A stretch of 64,000 nucleotides of DNA from Stercorarius parasiticus (Eukaryota > Chordata > Aves > Charadriiformes > Stercorariidae): contig VWZL01001304.1 in NCBI GenBank assembly GCA_013396915.1, positions 1,489,501-1,553,500 on the forward strand, written 5' to 3'. The notes under the pieces were generated by a model, which ran no database searches, had not been told where the DNA came from, and saw nothing but the letters and a program-made list of their open reading frames with translations. Positions within the stretch are counted from its first letter, which is position 1. Each line of letters starts with the position of its first letter. The position numbers were made by a program, and so were the translations under genes. This document shows positions 51,255-63,659 of this stretch, in pieces.

Positions 51255-54200
51255 TGTTTCGCAACATTTGTGGACTCCACTGTGAGCTAATCCAATTCAC
51301 CAACCTTGCAAAAGGACAATATCGGGAAAAAAAAAATTAAAAAAAATAAGGTTTTTTCTACTCTGTGAATTGAATCATCTTTGGGAAAGCTCTAATGAGT
51401 GCTGGAGCCCATGAAAAGGAGGGGTAGAACTACAAAAGGGAGCTAAAATACACATGGTAAAGGGAAAACCTCTGGTTTGGTGACAATGGTCTTTTAGACT
51501 GACTAAGCTTTGCATGGAAACATAGCTTAACTGTCTTTGTAAGTAACTCATTGCTTGATTATCACTCACCTGCAGACCATACCGGGAAAATGAGTTCACT
51601 GTTGTAAGCTGCTCCAATTTGAAAGGAAGATTATCCAGGTTACTGATTCTTAATTACACTCTCTTGTTGCCTTTCTACTAACAAGAAATGAAACAGCCTT
51701 TTGGTATGTCATTGCTAATTTCAGGCACACATGGAAATAAAAGGTAAAAGTGAAAGGCCAATTTTATCTACAAAAGAACCTGCAACCTCAAACAATATTT
51801 ATTTTGCAGACTGATGTGGATATGGATAGACATGTCTATTAGTACTCTAGACCCATCACACATGATTCTATTTAACCATCAAAATGAGACTCTTACTTCA
51901 GATATTACAAATTAAATGGTCCTGAGAAAAACTTAGAAGCAGCGAATTGACTGTAACCAATTTCTGACATACTCTCAGGCTGCAGCCTGAAAACTGGAAA
52001 CATTGGAGACAACTATCTAATGCCACTGAAGATCAATATAACCCAAGAACTCTCTGTTTCATAAACTTTATCTTTTCTCATAAGAAATGCCTGATTTCTC
52101 TGGTGTAGCAGTGCAGGCACTGAGAGGCTTAGTGATATAATAGGTTCCTTATTAATAGTTGCTTGTCACTGATTTTTATATCCTGCATTTAAAGATATTC
52201 ATTTCAGAGGAAAGTATTTCTACGGTACTGATTACAGGGAGACTTGTACTGTGGAGACTGTTTCAAGCAGCATAATTAAATGATTTTCAATCATTCTTAT
52301 GCCAAAACACTCATAGATTTACACCTACCTTCAATAGTTTGAGAAGGTTATCTACACTGTACTGAAGATAAATGACTCAATGCAAATGCAGGAGATTCCA
52401 CTGGTGAAAACAATCCTTATGCCACAATGAATATTGCTGGAGGCTGAATGCAGCGGCACGACCCCTCTTCCCTTGTGACAGGGAGCACCACCACTGCCTA
52501 CAGAGGGGCTAGAGCATCCTCAGACCTTCCTCCCTGCTGCATGAAATATAACTGTTCTAATGAAGTCATGTCATGGAAATTAAACAAGCTGTAGAGGGTT
52601 TGCCACATAGACCTTGAAACATTTAGCCCTTCATGGGCTAAACCAATATGGCTTCCATAAGCAAAGCATTAGAAGCTACGGACACAGAAATGAAGAGGTG
52701 AGCAGCCCTGCACCAGGGGAGCCAATGCAAATGCACAGGCTGTTTTCTTTAAAACATGAGTAAAAAAGCTTTCTGTGAATTGGAAAGGACACATTGAAGA
52801 GAGTGATCAGCTTACCCCTTGGTAAATGTGCCAATGTTGGAGTAGGTCTGAAACACTTTAAGGGCGTTGTCAAATTTTCAGAATTTCTTTTTTTTTAGAG
52901 CAGGGACAGTTTTACTTGCTGTAGGTCGACCTGTTACTCGTTCTTCTCCCAACCACCTTAAACGACCATTCTGCATTTATTCTCACTAATGACAGCTTTG
53001 AAAAAGGGTTTTGTTACAAAATGCCGATCCTGTGAAAACCAATGGTGTTGGTTCCTCTAGAACAGCTTCTTAAGGCTAGGATGGAGTTTTTGCTCAGAGT
53101 GCATACACTGATGTTTGGACTAGTTATTTCAGTGGATGCTTTCCAGGCACATGCCATTGACTTCTCAACAGCTCTCACACTAAAGGAACATACACAAAAA
53201 AATGCAAATTTTCTGAACTGGAAAGACCGTTTGTAACAAGAGAAGCTAGGAAAGAGGTTCTGAAAGATCTAATCAAAGCTATGTAGCAATCTGTTTATTA
53301 CTTTCTGAGCTTGGGTTTTGATAAGGAATGAAAAAAAGGGGAAGAAAACATGGATACACACAACAGGAACAGAAGCGTTGTATGTTGTGTTTTGTTTTAT
53401 CCATAATGTGGATAAAACCCATCTTAAGGTCTAGTGGGCAGTTATCACTAGGCTAGAATGAAACAGTAAGAGGAGAGAAAGAGTTAAATTAAATGGATGT
53501 CAGGGTACAGCCTTTAGGGCTCGTCTGCACTACCATGAGATAAACAAGAAGTAAGAAACCCCTGCCTGGTTTAATTTTGTTTTATAGCAACCTGCTGATC
53601 AGGTGAGATATATGTAGGTATAAAGGAGGGAGAGCAAAGACCGTGGTTTGTTTAAAGTGAAGGAAAATGTTGTGGAGTTAAACTTCTCAAAGGATGCTGT
53701 TTTTGTAATACTCCTTTATTTTTTCTGAGATTCTGACTCAAAGGAGATATAAAAAGGGCAGCCTTTTGCATATGATAAATACTTTGGAGATGTTTGGAGT
53801 AAAAGGCTTTATTTTTGAAGATTATTAGTGCAGATCAGGGTTTTCTTGTTTAGCAAAGACAAAACTTGATTTTTGTTTCTTTAACACTGGGATACTGGAC
53901 TTCAAATCCTCTCTTTTTTGCTGAATGTCAGCAGGAATATGCAAAAATATTTCCACAGTTCAGGATAGCAAACCATCAGGTGGTACTCGGTCAGTCTTCC
54001 CTGTCAAAGCTGTTCCAGTTGGCATAAATTACTTCAATACTAATTGAGACAGAGCGAAAGAGAGAACAAGAACAGCTTAATGGCTTTGGAATGCCTCTAG
54101 TGCTTTGTAGGTGCTGAAGTGAAGTAACTAAATTATTGACTGAAAAAATTTGCCCATTCTCAGTGAAAATATAATCACTTTATCACATTTCCCTTTCTCC

Positions 54201-54851
54201 TAAAAAGAAGGGAGATCATGATCCCATAAGATTTCAATGTCCACCAGCAGTACGTAAGTTATCACAAAGAAATTAAGAATACGTATATGACTTCTCTGCA
54301 TCGCTAGTCATTTCTTGTTTCCTAGTTTTTCCTTATGTTACTTTTTTTTTAATGCTACTTTTACTAACTGCAAATAAATCCCTTTGTCTGAATTAGGAGA
54401 GATTTTATTTATTTATAGCTGGATTTCTCAGCTAGACATGTAACTGAAGACGTACTGTGATAATTCTTTGCCAGCTAAAACTGGGCAATAATGTATTTCC
54501 ACATAGGCTTGTGGAGAAACAATGATCATGTTGGTATGATTGCACACTGTATTTTTCTTGCAGTACAGGTTAAACTAATATGGGCTTTCAGAAATGGGTT
54601 CTGGTTACTCAGGCAAGCTACAGACTAGGCACATTACCTGCATCTTTATTTTCTCTGTGTTGAGTACTTCAATATGTAAAGCATCTGAACATCAGTACAT
54701 TGAAGTAAAATTGACACAGCATGTTACAAAGAAGGTTAATAAAGTGATTTTTTGGAGATAGCTTGCTCATGATCTTTCTACCTGCATTGTCTTCCCTATT
54801 TTGAAATAAAAGGCTACCAAGCTAAAAGCTTACAGTTTTACAGATACATAT

Positions 54852-54880
54852 CAAAACAAAAACAAAAACAAAAAAAAGAG
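54852..54880. repeat. (CAAAA)n simple repeat
   Basis: Three or four CAAAA units run into an A-run. Confidence 0.8.
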
Positions 54881-56043
54881 GTTAAAACATTGCAAATCTC
54901 ATAGGTAATTCTTTTTCAAGTTTTCAGATTAAAATATGGAAAACTTCTAATAAAATATTAATGAACAAGTTCTGTAAGAAGCATAAGTCACTTAGTGAAT
55001 GGGCTTCATAAATGAAGAAACTGTTTGCATATTAGATAAACTACTGATAATCCCCATCTCTGTAATGGATCCAATTGATCTAGCAGACTTTCAATGGAGT
55101 CATATACCAACCTTTAAGAAGTTAGAAGTAATCAATATGCATGTTACACATGAACTGACAAAGATGAATTAAGCTGTTTTATCTCGCATAACCTTCTCTG
55201 GATTATTCATACATTACCTTCATCATGTCTCATGCATTAAGAGTGATTCAAGTTTTCTTTACCATTGTGCCTGTCATCCTGTCATATTTTAATGTCAACA
55301 CTGTGTTTATTAGGGACATTTTGCCCAGGGGAGTTTTCATTTTTGCCTTTCAGCTGGTGAAGAGAGAAAATATCACTGTGTCCCTGCATTTTTGCATAGC
55401 ATCACACCAACATAGCAAGTTGGTGACTAACTGCACTGTCATAATAAGCATAAGGATTTATAAAATGCATTTTGTTGGAACTCCTAACTCTGTCCTCTGT
55501 TGTTTTTTTTTTTCATTTTCCTTTCTATTCCTACACTGCTTCATATGGTGCAACTAAAAGTCTGCAAGCAGAGCGTGGGCTTAATGAACCACCAAATCAT
55601 TATGGTAGCCAAAAGTTCATGAAAAATTGTATTTCATTAGGGAAGAAGGGAATAAATAAACAAAATATCAGAGAAGCAAACCACTAAACTGACATGACAC
55701 CTCCAGTTAGAAGTTCCAGGTCAACTGTACGCTCTATGTAAAAACATACTCATAATTACTGAAAAAGTGAGTCAGAAATTGTGGCAATGAATCCATTTAC
55801 TGAGACATAACTTATTAAGCAAGATCTCTTGGTGTGATCACTATATCATTTGTGTAATCAACTTTTCTTCCCTACACTTTGTCATAGTTGGAATGATAGC
55901 TTTTCACCAAAGTGGGCTTCACTTTAAGTGTGAACATTCCCAAAGATCAGGGCAAAACATGAAAATGCAAAATGCATGTATACTTTGTGAAGCTATAAGG
56001 TAGTTTTCAGAGATACAGAAGAGATATATGCTTGTATCGTTGA

Positions 56044-56856
56044 TATACCTTGGAGAGAGTGTTTTCTGGGATGCTATTTGCATCTAGGTTGAGTCTGGGG
56101 ATAAAACATTTGCATAACAGTTTTACGAAGCTGAATCTGTGGGCAGCAGAACTCCACAGAGCTGTTTATCCTAATAAAAATAAGCTAGTCTCTGTAAGAT
56201 TGGGTCCTTTATTCTTCAAAATTTGTTCTATCTGCTTAACTGCAAGCCCTAGTAAAAACATAAACCACCCTTTCTTGCCTCTTCAACCTCAAATACTGGA
56301 TATAGCAACTTTTTCAACTTTTTGGTATTTTACTGACTTTGATAATATACAGTTACACATAGAAAGTAGCTGGTTTGAGCATAAATCCCTCATCTTGCTG
56401 AGACAAGGATGGGAGAAGAACTGCAATTTAAACAAACAAACAAAAATAATTGAACATTCAGTCATATGGAAAGAATTGCAGGGTCAAGCTATGCAAGGAG
56501 TGGAAGAAGCCCATCTTGGAACAATTCATCCAGTTAGTCAGTTGTTTGGAGGAGCATCTTTAAGTCACTTTATATTCCTAAAAGAGGTCATAAGAAGAAT
56601 TTAAGCACCAAAATTCAATATTGTGATAGAGACTTCCTTTCCGGAGCCTGGCAGTCACAGGGCTCTGTGGGTGTTGCCTTACCTGACCTGTGAAGTTCTG
56701 GCCGTGGCTAAAGGCAGGCTGCTGTCCCTGTGCAGGAGCGCTTTGGTGCAGGAGCTGGGCATTAACACCTTAGCTCTGCTCCAGAAGCTCTTTTCTTTGT
56801 CTCTAGGGACTAGACTGACACATATTGCATACACCAGGGAAGAAATCCGATTATGA
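56044..56856 (+). other. long open frame with one internal stop, unrecognised
   Basis: One frame stays open for 186 codons from the TGA at 56041-56043, meets a TAA at 56602-56604, then continues 83 codons to a stop ending at 56856. The first possible starts are TTG and GTG, not ATG. The second part (56625-56800) is GC-richer than its surroundings and leucine-rich in translation (for example the run ALLQKLFSLSLG). I recognise no domain, signal peptide or transposon protein. In DNA of this composition such a long run with a single stop is unusual but not impossible. It could be a decayed retroelement or gene piece, or chance. Confidence 0.2.
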
Positions 56857-58857
56857 GATTTATTTACAGTAACACTGGTAATGAGAAAACAGTATAAATT
56901 AAAACTAGGAAAAGGAATAGACTAGACTTGAAAAAAATTAAGTCATGGAGAAGTCAGAGCTCCCTGGGGAGAATGGCTAAGAATTAAGAACCTTTCATAA
57001 GAAATAAAATTAAAGATTTGCTAAAGACTGTCAGGTAGATTTGTGGGTGAACGGCATATTGTTCTTTGCTTTCTGTCGTGTGAAATGTTGCTGTCTTTTT
57101 AAGCAGACTGTAGGAGTTTCTTAAGCATGCTTCCAGCTAATCAAAATCAAGTGGCCATAGAACAGGAAAGAATAAGCAGTAAAGTTGATGTATTTGAATC
57201 TAACATTAAAATTCAACAATAATCCTTCACTCCTTGAGTGTGCCTCTATTTTATTAAGTATTTCAATGCAATATAATTAATTTATTAGTAGCAATTAACG
57301 TACTGGTAGCAATATCCTTGAACAAGGGCTGTAACTCAAGAAATCATGCTTAATAAAAAACCTACTGTGCTTCTAGTGACTCCTGCATAATGGGAGACAT
57401 GATACCCAAATATCTGAAAGTCAACAGGAAATGAAAATGTATTAATAAGGAACTAGAACAGGACTTATTATGTACCAAGTATTCTGTATTATAAAGAGCT
57501 GCTATAGCATATGCACAGTATAAACTGATGAGAGCATTTATTGGGTCTTTGATTTATTTATTTCTAATTTTAATAAACCACTTACAGCCATGCACAGTCC
57601 CTTTGTCTTCTTTGTGACAATCTGACACAGCTTGGGAAAGCAAGTTCACTGTTCATTAGAGAAATGCCACCCAGAGGGTCCTTTCAAAAAGCTTTGTGTA
57701 TTCCATCTGGAAAAAAGAAGTCTGAATGTTTTCCATAGCCTTGCACTTCAGTCCTGATGTACTGTCATTACGAGTAGTGCAGAAAAAAGAAGTGATATTT
57801 CTTATTGTACTGCCTTGTAGACTGGTGTCACTAGGGAAATATCACAGCCTGCTTTATAGGCAACTGTCCTATTTTAGATATAGGTATATCATAAAGAACT
57901 TTATATCTGACAGGCTTTCTTGGAGTGCAATACTTTCCACCCAGGTGAAAGTCTGCTTTTATTTCCCCTACATGATAAAGTGTATCCCCTATTTAGCACT
58001 GTTTTTTGTCCATTTATAATTTAATAACATCTTTACTCTCTCGAGTTTTAAAAAATCGAACAGCTTCTTCTCAGGGTGTTGGTCATTGTCTTCCATTTTC
58101 TTTTTACCTTAAAACCTGCACAATTAACTTCTGTCACCTTAAAAGCCTTTCACACAACACATTGCTCCAGTTGTTGAAGCATATGTAATTACATCCAACA
58201 GAACCTGTCCTGGGGCAAGCTGATGTCATGCAATTTTTATAACACCTTTTTTCATTATTTAAGCAGAGTGAAATCTTTAGGACAGTGTGATTAAACTGAA
58301 ATTGGAACTATTAAAGGTACGGTATTCTGAGAAAAAGCAGACTCCTGCCATCTTTATGACAAGTAGAATTTTTTTTCTTTGTTTTTTGTAAGTAAGAAAA
58401 AGTTCAATCCACTTGGCACAGATATTGGCCACATATCCAAGACTGTCATCATTATGATTTTTCATGAGTCCACATTAAGGTTTATTAGTACTTTATGGCT
58501 TGGGTTGTAGCTTAATTCAGTGGAAATAGAGCCAGTGATTAATATGACATTACAAGCCTGCCTAAAAATCTTTACTGACTCTGATAAAGAAAATCTGTAA
58601 AAACCAATCTGAGGAGTTAAAACGAGTCAGGTAAATGTTATGCAAACAATTCCAGTGAGGTGTTTCTTCAGTCTTAAGAACTCATAATTGCCAGTACAGA
58701 ATACATGGATAAATGTTGTAAACTGATTACTAAAGCTTGCTGGGATGGGAATTTCTGCTTCATGGGACATTCCAGATTGGATGAGAACAAAACACCAACA
58801 CTGCAGCCTCCTGCTTCGCAGAACAAACTATTTTGGGCCCGTAACCTCAGCCATGAT
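56857..58857. other. non-coding stretch, no gene seen
   Basis: AT-rich sequence. 57235-57330 is TAAT-rich, similar in texture to enhancer-like DNA. Frames at 57726 and 58277 are unrecognised. Confidence 0.6.
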
Positions 58858-59115
58858 CAGGCAAACTGGGCGTCCTGCCAGGCAGCTGGGGAGCTGGGCA
58901 GCAGGTAGATAAGCCAGCAGGCAAAAGGAGGACCAGGCAGGCAGCCAGTGGGGCAGCTTGCAAGTCCATCTGCCAGTCAGGCAGCCAAAAAGCTGGCAAG
59001 CTAACATGCTGGTTGTCTTTCCGGCTGCCCAGCGGGACAGGCTGGGAGCTGGTCAGCCAAACAAACCACCTGCCTGCCAGGGCAGCAAGCAGGATAGCCC
59101 TGCTGCCTGCTGCTT
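58858..59115. repeat. degenerate CAGGCAGC-rich array
   Basis: About 260 bases of GC-rich sequence dominated by the words CAGGCAGC, GCAGCCAG, AGCTGGG and CTGCCAGG, sharply distinct from the AT-rich flanks. Examples are CAGGCAGCTGGGGAGCTGGG at 58879-58898 and CAGGCAGGCAGCCAG at 58934-58948. The spacing is irregular, so this is a decayed minisatellite or an expanded tetranucleotide (GGCA) and not a clean array. Frames through it (58705-58908, 58958-59170) simply translate the repeat. Confidence 0.65.
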
Positions 59116-61888
59116 TCTGTCAATGACTCTGAAGGAATGCATGTATTCTTCTGGAAAGTGCCAATTCTAGCCTTCTGACATCCAACTATTCCAGGAGAAT
59201 ACATTTAACCAGCTCTGCTTCTTACAAGAAATATGTAAATTTAATATATTGAGTTACAGTCAGCTACAATAAAAGACTTGGTTGTCTATGGAAAGACTTG
59301 GGTCCAATTTAGGATTAAAATTACAAAATGTAATCTACCTGCTGCTGCATTTAGTTCACTGCTCAAATTTGTATTTTCAAGGTGTTCTACTGTTGTGCAT
59401 TTGCAGAAGTATGCCATGTTCAGCAACTTGCCACCTTCTGCCACTTTATTCCACTTGGGATTAAAGAATTAAGCATTTTTCTGCCTCAGTTTCTAATTAA
59501 ATTTTATCTGGTGCATGTTCTTGGAGTATATCTAGGTGTTGCTAGAATACATGTGGATGGATGGCATACTGATGCTGAAAAAAGCACTTGCAGTTGCTGC
59601 TTAGAGAAATGGTTATTCCATTTACTGAAGACAAGACAGACCTGTGCCCTCCTTCTGCCTGAAGGATTTAAACTCATATTTAATTTGCTGGAAGGACATC
59701 CTAAAGACCATGTTTGAAGGAAGTAGATAGTGGAAAACTGCCTGCCTGGAGGTGGTGGCACCATGGCATAAATTATTCCAAATGAGAGAGAGAGGGCATG
59801 CAGAGATTATGGCCTTCACTTCTGCTGGGAGGGTGGCCCTCTGATTCTTACTTCAGGGCTGTTTCTGTACGTTATTGCAAGGAGTCTCTGCATAAAAATA
59901 AAGAATATGGTAAGAACAGGAGCTGGAACTCCCATCTGCCTATTTGCAGATAAGTACCCTCACCACCGGACATATATAATTATTCATATTTATCTTTTTC
60001 CCCTGAAATATTTTATTTCTCTTGAGCGTCCTAGCTTCAGTGGTTGGGGTAGAAAGTACTACCCCATCCACCCTGTTTTATAGTACACCGCCTCCAATCA
60101 CTGATGTGGGTTTTAACGCCAGCCTGTCACAGATGACCTGTTCACATAAAAGTTGGGCAATGCTATTCCTGCTTGGTGTGCTTTAAAAGACTGATCTCCT
60201 CTCAGAAAGAAAGTCTCTGGGTTTGAGCTCAGGAGAGGACTCCTGTGCCCTGAGTAAAAAGCCTCAGCTCCAGAAGGTGGCAGTCCTGGAGACACCTCTG
60301 GGGCCACTTGATTAATCCTTTGAATTTCCTCATGTAGTGGACAAAATCCCTAGGACTTAGTTTGTGATGCCCTTCCCTCACCTCCCAAGTTGCTAAGTCC
60401 ATGTTACTCTTAGGCCTATATGCCAAGGTCAAGAGGACATAACAGTAGCACGTTCCCAACTGTTGAATTTCTTTCGTGTGTGTAAGTATGCGTGTGCGCG
60501 AATGGACCAGGATTATACAATCACATTTCAGGACAGTGAGAAAAATGCTGTAGCTGCTACAGAACTCAGGGTTTATTAGCCTGATCCATTTAATGGATCT
60601 CATATCAGAATAACAGAGCCTCGATTCAGTAGCACGCTGTGAATATGCATGACCCGGAATCTTGCTCATATTGCTATTTGCAGCATCTGGGATCTAGCCA
60701 TGGATTGACTAACCCAGACTGGATCTCATATCTCTGCGTGAAAGACTCAGTATATTTTGAATTATACACAAGGTCAAAACCAGGAATGAGTAGCATGAGG
60801 AAGGAGGAATCCTGCTGGTTTTGACTTCAAATAGCAAGAGCAGAAGACTCAAGGGACTGGCATATGAGAGAAAGATTTAGCAAGACAAAAGAAGAGGAAA
60901 CAAGCAAGAAGTAAACAGAATAAAAGCACAAAAGGGTATAAAGGCTTTAAAAATGAGAAAGTATAGGATTCATGGGACTCATACACGTAAGGCATATTTT
61001 TCCTTTTCTTGTGTCTGATCGAGAAAGGGAGACAATCAAATGCCATATAACATTTCCAAACTGAGAATATAAGTAAGCTTATTATAATTAATTTAATAAA
61101 CCAACAATATATAATTTTAGATTACTATTAGAAAGCAAACTGACTACTGACTGCAAAAAGGATGAGAACGCAGAAGCTCAGGGAACAGAGGAAGGCTTTT
61201 GCAGGGACTCAGAATAAAAATTCCTTGATGCAGTGCTTAACTTAATTGTCATTGCTTGATAATCTTGTTCATCCCACATGCTCATTTCCTCAGTCTTCTT
61301 CTGGGGGCTCAGCATACTACTGCAACATCAAGGAATCATGCTCACTGTTTCAAGGTAACATCTCTCCTTTTCTGAACTTCCTGTTTTTCCGATGGGTGAC
61401 AAATATAAATCTTTTCTGGTTAAAAAATACATCAAAGTGTCATAATAGCATAAAGATTTCCCATGCTTTGAAGTGCTGGACAAGTAGTCACTAGCATTTT
61501 GGGAAGCACAGGTGGGAGTGTTTTTTTTTTCCTCATTACTGCCTGCTACCTAGCTGATTTCAGGGAGTGTAAGAGAGTCTTGGGACTTATCGTTGGACAA
61601 AATGTTCTCAACTTGGCTATCTTTAGGTGGGCACATTAAAACAATACTGCAAAGTTTTATTAAAGTCCTGAGACAACAACAATTGGAATGGAGTCCTCCT
61701 TTTTTTTTGGAAGATGTAGTGTGAGGCAGCTCTGGGGCTCAGGGAGCTCCTTCCTCTCTTCCCCAGCCCCACAGAAAGCAGGAACACTTTCCCTAGCCTC
61801 CACAAATGTGTCACTTCTCCTTCACCCCAGTGCTTTAGTGGAAATGAAAGAAGGCAAAGGACCAGTCCAGGTGATACAGTAATCAAAG
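59116..61888. other. non-coding stretch, no gene seen
   Basis: Mixed composition. Frames of 86-146 codons at 59382, 59504 and 60229-60669 match nothing known to me. It contains a tRNA-like SINE remnant at 59912-59972 and an alternating purine-pyrimidine tract at 60475-60500. Confidence 0.6.
59912..59972 (-). mobile_element. possible tRNA-derived SINE head remnant (minus)
   Basis: Read on the minus strand: CCGGTGGTGAGGGTACTTAT, a short spacer, then GGGAGTTCCAGCTCCTGTTC. This follows the order of a tRNA A-box, anticodon-side spacer and B-box as in '...TAGTGGTTAGGGCACTC...GGGAGACCCAGGTTCAAGTCCC...'. It is diverged and not a functional tRNA. It appears related to the pieces at 25190-25305 and 27014-27045. 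Confidence 0.4.
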
Positions 61889-61982
61889 ACCGTAATGAAG
61901 TTATGATAATGTCACTACATAATTACTGAATGTGATTTCATTGTGGTTGCTTTAGAATCACTGCATTACCATAACTTCGTAT
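61889..61982. repeat. fold-back element with 15 bp arms
   Basis: GAAGTTATGATAATG at 61897-61911 pairs with CATTACCATAACTTC at 61964-61978 (14 of 15 positions). Weaker complementarity continues inward (CACTA / TCACTG). About 90 bp overall without coding capacity, the size of a small MITE. I cannot assign a family. Confidence 0.6.
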
Positions 61983-63289
61983 GTTGCCCATCATTCCTTT
62001 GTACCATTTATGTAGTGTAAAGGAAGTTAATCTCAGTTCTCCTGCTGGGAACTTCCCTGACACAAAAGTAATCCTTGTCAATAGGAAGACTGGGTAGCCA
62101 GTTCCTTCTCAGCAACCCTGGCAGAAAAAGAACTATAGATCTGCTACAGAGATAATTGTTGTTCTCAATCCTACCAATACGTGACAGAAAAAATATTGGC
62201 AAAAATAAACAAAAAATATAAACGGTTCATCTTGCAGCTTCTCAAGGAATTTATTTGCATCTATTCAGCTATATGGTGATTTTCAACTTGTAGTCTATGG
62301 GCTATTGAAGGACCAGGAGATTTGCAAAAGCTTGCAGAAAATCAAGCCTGTTTATGAAAACATAAGCATAGCAGACAAGGTCTTTGCCTCCACTGTGAGT
62401 TTTTTTACAGTCCACAGACAGAAAGAGAGTCAAATGTTCTAACTCGCAACAAAATAACTTTGCAACACATTCACAAAAGTGATGCAGAAGACGTGGAGGT
62501 AGTTTCTAAATGGTGACGAGTATGGTTCAGAAGTAGGTAAAACACAACTACAAAAGCTGAGCACAACCATAGAGACAACATATTTTGACAACTTCACCTT
62601 CATTACAATAGTAGTCTTTGTGTAAGTACTTTCTAATTTAAAAGCTGAATCTGTTTTAGTATTAATCTAACCCCCTGATGGTGGCTTTCATAAGTTTGAT
62701 AAAGGAAAATGCTGGATATGCTTTCCTTTTTTGTTTTTGTGAGTTGAGCATTTTGCTGTTCACAAGATCTTAATTAAACATTTCTATTTTTATGGACTTG
62801 TTTTTTACCTCCTACCTTGTGGGAAGGAGGACAAAGATAAGGCTGAAGATAACACCTTTCTTCCTTTATGAGCAATAGTTTTGGTGTTAGATGTTCTAAT
62901 GCTCAAGCAGGATGTGATATTGATCTTTTACTGTTATTTGGGGCAAACATAATTATAGCTCTGTTGTTTACATTGCTCAGTAACATTACAGGGTGTGACA
63001 GCTGTATGAGCATCTCAGAAGAAAAAAAGAAACTTGTGAGAAGATTGTTCAGATCAAGTTTTGTGAAGTATATGCATTTTTTATAGCTTGCTTTGTACTG
63101 CAGCTAAACTCAATAGGCAAATGCACATTGCAGCATATTTACAAATCAGTAATATTCTACTTACATATACCAGATCTGAATAGAAATTATGATCCTCTGC
63201 TGAAATTTGAAAACAAATGGAAGAACTTTTTAGAAAACAGATAAGTTGCTCAGAAGACTGGAAACAGATGTCTCAGAGTCTCTTCCTCA
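61983..63289. other. non-coding stretch, no gene seen
   Basis: AT-rich sequence; short frames at 62008 and 62868 are unrecognised. Confidence 0.6.
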
Positions 63290-63450
63290 CCAACACTATC
63301 TTATTTCATGACCCTGAGAAAGTCATTTCATCTTCAGCCCTATTTTCTCTGTAGTCCTTTGTTTGCTCTATCTACTTAGGCTGTAAACTTCTAGGGCAGA
63401 GACTGTATCCCCCTTTTTCTGAGAGGTATCTGGTACCATAGTGGTTGGAA
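63290..63450 (+). mobile_element. MIR/L2-like remnant, plus strand
   Basis: ATGACCCTGAGAAAGTCATTTCATCTT corresponds to the MIR core ('tgaccttgggcaagtcacttaa'). About 55 bases further, GGCTGTAAACTTCTAGGGCA and GAGACTGTATCC correspond to the L2/MIR-type 3' tail ('ctgtaagctcc..gggcagggactgt'). It ends near GGTATCTGGTACCATAGTGG. SINE core and tail in the right order support an old SINE mobilised by an L2-like LINE. Confidence 0.65.
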
Positions 63451-63659
63451 ACTCTTAAGTGACATGACAATATGCATAAAACTAATAGATAATTCTGCCA
63501 ATGTATTTGCCAATACAAATTATTCTGAATTGGGAAAGTTTATAATAATTCATGAGAGGACTCTGACTTTAAATGATACACTTCAGAAAACTGAGGATTA
63601 AACTACAGCATCAACTCTGAAACAATAAGGCAGAGAATTTGAACCATGGCTGCTTCTGT
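63451..63659. other. non-coding spacer
   Basis: AT-rich sequence leading to the abrupt composition change near 63660. Confidence 0.6.

Larger units (their letters stand above)
51089..56043. other. non-coding stretch, no gene seen
   Basis: AT-rich sequence with a short CTG-type repeat at 51232-51254 and an A/C-rich tract at 54852-54880. Frames at 51375, 52676, 53042 and 55225 are unrecognised. Confidence 0.65.

Noticed and set aside
53505..53560. GGGCTCGTCTGCACTACC as a second copy of the repeat at 49118
   Set aside because: Only the opening words match; the following sequence does not.
60229..60669. 146-codon minus-strand frame
   Set aside because: No family resemblance and no supporting splice or promoter context; it overlaps another frame (60113-60307) in a different phase.
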